Shown one piece after another: positions 60,830 to 64,000 of a stretch of DNA of 64,000 bases. Each line of letters begins with the position of its first letter. Position 1 is the first letter of the stretch. Made by a program: the position numbers and the translations under genes. This DNA is from Chitinophaga polysaccharea (lineage in GTDB: Bacteria; Bacteroidota; Bacteroidia; Chitinophagales; Chitinophagaceae): NCBI RefSeq assembly GCF_902150045.1, contig NZ_CABFVU010000004.1, forward strand, positions 62,001 through 126,000, written 5' to 3'. Under the pieces are notes generated by a model. The model made no database searches. It was not told the origin of the DNA and saw only the letters and a list, made by a program, of their open reading frames with translations.

Positions 60830-62581
60830 TTAAAGCATCAGCTGGCGGATATATTTCACCGGTGCGCTGCCATAGCTCAGGAATTTTTCGTTAAATGTTT
60901 TCAGGTTGTAATCCTTGCCCTGCTTTTGTTTGTAGGCTTCGCGCAGGTCAATGATTTCCTTGTAACCGGTGAAATAGCTGGTGAGCTGCACGCTTGTTAC
61001 ACTTACCCTTTTCCATTTACCTTCTGCTTCTGCGGCCTGCTGGAAGGCTTCTTTGGTAAGCAGATGAATGGCATCTTCCTTACTCATATCTTTTACATGC
61101 ACACTGTAATCCAGGATGGTATTACATACCGTGCGCAGGTTCCACTTGTACCACATCAGCCACATTTCAGGTGCATTGTTTCCATAACCGTTTTCAAGCA
61201 TCATCTGCTCAGTGTATACGGCCCATCCTTCAATCATAGCGCCATTGCTCATGAGCGACTTAATCAGGCTGGGTGATTGATTGGCATACACCAGCTGTGT
61301 ATAATGGCCTGGGATCGCCTCATGGATATCCAGGATCTGGAGGATATAATGATTGTATTCACGCAGGTAACTTTCTGCTTTATCTTTTGGCCATCCTTCC
61401 AGGCTGCCTACGTTGTAGTAGGTATTGCCGCCTTTGTCGTAGGGGCCGGGCGCACTGATAGATGCACCCGCCACACCCGCCATGTAAGCAGGTTCTTTAC
61501 GCACTACCAGCGGCTTGGACGGATCAATGTATAACAGGTCTTTTCCCTTGATAAATGCGATGAGCGCAGGCAACTGTTTTTCTATGGCCAACTGGAATTC
61601 TTCCGGCTTCACATGTTGTACAGATAGTGTATCGATCATGCGGCCTATAAGTTCCAGTGAATCGGCAGGCATAGGCGTATTGCCAAAATATTTCGGCCAT
61701 AACTGCCGGCTGATCTTTGTCATTTCGCCATGTACAAACGCCTTGCGTGCAATGGCTGAATCGTAGATCTGCCCTGCGGTAAAGGACGATTGTATGTCGT
61801 ATTTGAATTTCTGATCGTACAATGCTTTACCTAAACGGAAGCTGCGCGGATGCTCCGGTTTCAGTGCTTTCAGCCATGAGGTATACTCACGGATTGTCCT
61901 GGTAGCCGTTTTTGCACTGGCCAGCATAGCCGCCTGCTCTGCTGCCGGAATGCTGGTTTTCTTCAGGGAATCTGCAAAGTCTTTTTCAAATACCGATAAG
62001 CCGCCGTTGTTCTGATCTATAGCCAGTGAAGTAAGCTCCGGTACGGGATCCTTGATCTGTTTTTTTGCGGCTTCATAATAAGCCGGGATGTTCTGCAACC
62101 TGCTGCCAAAGCTGCGCAGCCTTGTTTCCAGGGGAGCGTAGTTTTCGTTCAGGATAAAGGCAAACGTGTTACTTACGTTATAGGAAGATGGATCCCATTC
62201 ACTGCTCTTCTGTTCCTTAATGCTCCATTGTACTGATTCCAGGTAATTCTGTATCAGCTGGTAATCAATTTTATTGGCGTCGCTCAGCGAAGCAAGGTCG
62301 TATGACTTCAGCGAATCCAGCTGCTGCTGTGCAAATGCCAGGCGGGCTGCGGTTGCTGCGCTGTCGGGTACCACCAGCACGGAATCATACTTATGATAAC
62401 CTACACTGGTAGCCCAGTCGGGGTTCTCTTTCCAGAGGGCGTCGATAAAATGTTCCTGGTATTTACTGAAGGTATTGTTCAGCGTACTGTCGGTACTACT
62501 GGTTTGGGTGCTGCTGCTGTTGCCGTTGTTGCAGGCTGCAAGCGTAGCAGCAGCAGTAGCGCAAAGGAGGAGTTTTTTCAT
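60830..62581 (-). CDS. DUF885-family metallo-lipoprotein
   Basis: 583 residues. Lipoprotein signal (LLCATAAATLAAC, Cys at residue 17) and a Ser/Thr-rich linker, then the all-helical DUF885 domain. The zinc motif HEAIPGH (His420, Glu421) is typical of this gluzincin-like family, often annotated as a peptidase-like hydrolase. It would act in the periplasm or on the outer membrane. Monocistronic. It diverges from the RNA ligase gene. Confidence 0.92.
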   Translation of the reverse strand: MKKLLLCATAAATLAACNNGNSSSTQTSSTDSTLNNTFSKYQEHFIDALWKENPDWATSVGYHKYDSVLVVPDSAATAARLAFAQQQLDSLKSYDLASLSDANKIDYQLIQNYLESVQWSIKEQKSSEWDPSSYNVSNTFAFILNENYAPLETRLRSFGSRLQNIPAYYEAAKKQIKDPVPELTSLAIDQNNGGLSVFEKDFADSLKKTSIPAAEQAAMLASAKTATRTIREYTSWLKALKPEHPRSFRLGKALYDQKFKYDIQSSFTAGQIYDSAIARKAFVHGEMTKISRQLWPKYFGNTPMPADSLELIGRMIDTLSVQHVKPEEFQLAIEKQLPALIAFIKGKDLLYIDPSKPLVVRKEPAYMAGVAGASISAPGPYDKGGNTYYNVGSLEGWPKDKAESYLREYNHYILQILDIHEAIPGHYTQLVYANQSPSLIKSLMSNGAMIEGWAVYTEQMMLENGYGNNAPEMWLMWYKWNLRTVCNTILDYSVHVKDMSKEDAIHLLTKEAFQQAAEAEGKWKRVSVTSVQLTSYFTGYKEIIDLREAYKQKQGKDYNLKTFNEKFLSYGSAPVKYIRQLML

Positions 62582-62642
62582 CGCAGAGGATTATTGTTGT
62601 TTTTTCAAAAGCCTGTGTAATATACTATTTAATTATTTTCTT

Positions 62643-62650
62643 TACTTTTG
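62643..62650 (+). promoter_or_regulatory. -7 element upstream of RNA ligase gene
   Basis: TACTTTTG matches TAnnTTTG exactly, but no clear -33 TTG is at the right distance. It would start a leader of about 115 bases before ATG 62776. Confidence 0.35.
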
Positions 62651-62775
62651 CGGCTCATTAATTAAACTGCAAACACTTGCGCCATGTAATGTCACAGGCA
62701 TATTAACTTATTCCTTTCGCCGTTCCTTCCTGGAACAGGCCTGTGAAACTATTGTTTAATTTAAACCCTGATAAC

Positions 62776-63486
62776 ATGGCAATTTCTCAGAAATATGGCC
62801 GTACCTGGCATTATCCGTTTTCACCCGGTACTACAAGCGATGACCGTATCCGGCATGAATACTGGGATTCGCTGCAGCAGATACCGGTGCTGATCCACAC
62901 GGAAAAACTGGACGGTGAAAATAATTGTTTATCCCGCTACGGGGTATTTGCGCGCTCTCATGCAGCGCCCACTACTTCTCCGTGGACGGAAAGTATCCGC
63001 CGTTACTGGCAAATTATAAAGAACGACCTGGGAGATCTGGAGATCTTTCTTGAGAACCTCTACGCTGTGCACTCCATTGAATATCATAACCTGGATCATC
63101 ACTTTTATGTGTTTGGCATCCGGGAAGGCGATCAGTGGCTCAGTTGGGAAGAAACCGGTTTTTATGCGGCTATGCTTGGCCTGCCCCTGGTGCCGGAAAT
63201 CAAGCGAATAACGCCGCCGGCTGTACGCCGCGACTTTGAAGAGGATCTGCTTTCACTGGTGAATGGTCCCGGCGCTTTTGATCCGCATGATGTGCATACC
63301 GGCCTGCCGGCTACGATGGAGGGTATCGTATCCCGCAATGCGAATGGCTATGCCGTGAGCGATTTTGCAGATAACCTGTTTAAATATGTGCGTAAGGGGC
63401 ATGTAAAAACAGACCGGCACTGGACCCGTAATTGGCGCCGTGCCAGGTTAAACAACGAAGGAGGTAATTATGTGGCAGCTCATTGA
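62776..63486 (+). CDS. RNA ligase family protein
   Basis: 236-residue nucleotidyltransferase that seals RNA ends. The nucleotide-binding lysine is Lys44 in TEKLDGENN (KxDG motif I), with later motifs SIEYHNLDHHFYVFGI, TMEGIVSR and LFKYVRKGHVKTD that match motifs III, IV and V of this superfamily. ATG 62776 (MAISQKYGRTWHYPF) gives the natural start, rather than 62743. Its stop overlaps the next gene's ATG by 17 bases, so translation is coupled to an HD-domain protein. The pair suggests RNA or DNA end repair. Confidence 0.9.
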   Translation: MAISQKYGRTWHYPFSPGTTSDDRIRHEYWDSLQQIPVLIHTEKLDGENNCLSRYGVFARSHAAPTTSPWTESIRRYWQIIKNDLGDLEIFLENLYAVHSIEYHNLDHHFYVFGIREGDQWLSWEETGFYAAMLGLPLVPEIKRITPPAVRRDFEEDLLSLVNGPGAFDPHDVHTGLPATMEGIVSRNANGYAVSDFADNLFKYVRKGHVKTDRHWTRNWRRARLNNEGGNYVAAH

Positions 63487-64000
63487 AAATAAAGATTGGA
63501 GGCACCTCGAACATACATTTGAATGGGTGCGGGTAATGCAGGAAGTGCCGCAGGATGCACGGCACCATGCAGAGGGTAACGTGGCCGTACACACGCAGAT
63601 GGTACTGGAGGCCCTGCAGCAATTACAAGGGTATAAAGAACTGACGGCGGCGGACCAGGAGCTGATGTGGGCTGCGGCGTTGCTGCATGATGTGGAAAAG
63701 TACAGCACCACTGTTATTGAGCCCAATGGCGCTATCACCTCTGCAGGCCATGCCCGCAAAGGCGAAGTACGCGCCCGGCAGATCCTTTACCGGGAAGTGC
63801 CGGCGCCCTTTCCTGTACGTGAACAGATCGCCAAACTGGTGAGGTACCATGGCCTGCCGCTCTGGATCTTTGAAAAACCAGATCCGCAGAAAGCGCTGAT
63901 CACGGCCAGCCTGGAAGTGAATACGCGGCTGCTGGCGTTGCTGGCACGTGCCGATGCGCTGGGCCGTATCTGCACCGACCAGGCGGACCTGCTGTACCGG
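63470..64000 (+). CDS. HD-domain protein, likely HD-Pnk, 3' end outside window
   Basis: Open from ATG 63470 to the window end (177 codons). The HD metal-binding pattern is present: His41 (HTQMV), His73-Asp74 in ALLHDVEKYSTT, and later H residues in HARKGEVRARQI and VRYHGLP. Bacterial HD-Pnk proteins join such an HD phosphoesterase to a C-terminal 5'-OH polynucleotide kinase. Its tight overlap with an RNA ligase gene fits an end-healing role. The kinase part, if present, lies beyond the window, so this identity is an inference. Confidence 0.82.
   Translation, partial: MWQLIENKDWRHLEHTFEWVRVMQEVPQDARHHAEGNVAVHTQMVLEALQQLQGYKELTAADQELMWAAALLHDVEKYSTTVIEPNGAITSAGHARKGEVRARQILYREVPAPFPVREQIAKLVRYHGLPLWIFEKPDPQKALITASLEVNTRLLALLARADALGRICTDQADLLYR

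Overview
The window looks like a Bacteroidota chromosome of the Chitinophaga type. The housekeeping half carries an L32-PlsX operon, a Tex protein, many secreted proteins with lipoprotein or Sec signals, TAnnTTTG-type promoters and almost no Shine-Dalgarno sequences. Genus is inferred from gene content and style, not from a marker gene.

The left part (1-36.06 kb) is accessory DNA and visibly richer in A/T than the rest. It opens inside a giant nonribosomal peptide synthetase (1-22130, 5' end outside the window) with one partial and six complete modules, an epimerization domain in module 2 and a C-terminal thioesterase. A type II thioesterase and an MFS exporter follow on the same strand. Parts of the synthetase are recent internal duplications: bases 1-2512 match 17254-19765 wherever compared. 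Next comes a decayed zone (24.2-26.0 kb) with an orphan gene, a possible phage terminase remnant and a frameshifted lipoprotein, then a UbiA-type prenyltransferase whose start codon is unclear.

On the minus strand (33969 down to 26878) lies a compact grasp-with-spasm ribosomal peptide (graspetide) locus. It has a 47-residue precursor with a Gly-Gly leader, a strong hairpin, a DUF6624 secreted protein, the ATP-grasp ligase, an unrecognised 73-residue acidic protein, the SPASM partner, a C39-peptidase ABC exporter and an HlyD-type adaptor. The precursor would be made in excess, modified in the cytoplasm by the ligase with its SPASM partner, then cut after Gly-Gly and exported.

The accessory block ends at a large serine recombinase (34.56-36.08 kb). 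It appears frameshifted just after its start codon, and its 3' end runs through the terminator and 3' end of a tRNA-Leu/tRNA-Gly operon. This suggests an integrated element that abuts the tRNAs.

From 36.06 kb on the genes are core-like: a YD-repeat secreted protein, enoyl-CoA hydratase, Tex, MazG plus an NtrY-like kinase, the DUF177-rpmF-plsX operon, a hybrid kinase, fructosamine kinase, a DUF3810 metalloprotein, arginase, acyl-CoA dehydrogenase, a YggS protein plus a TlpA-like lipoprotein, a YtxH protein, a coenzyme Q-binding/SRPBCC protein, a DUF1080 hydrolase and a DUF885 lipoprotein. The window ends in an RNA ligase-HD domain pair that looks like an RNA end-healing and sealing cassette. 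A family of palindromic repeats with TTGTCTGAYTCAGG ends sits between genes only in this right half.
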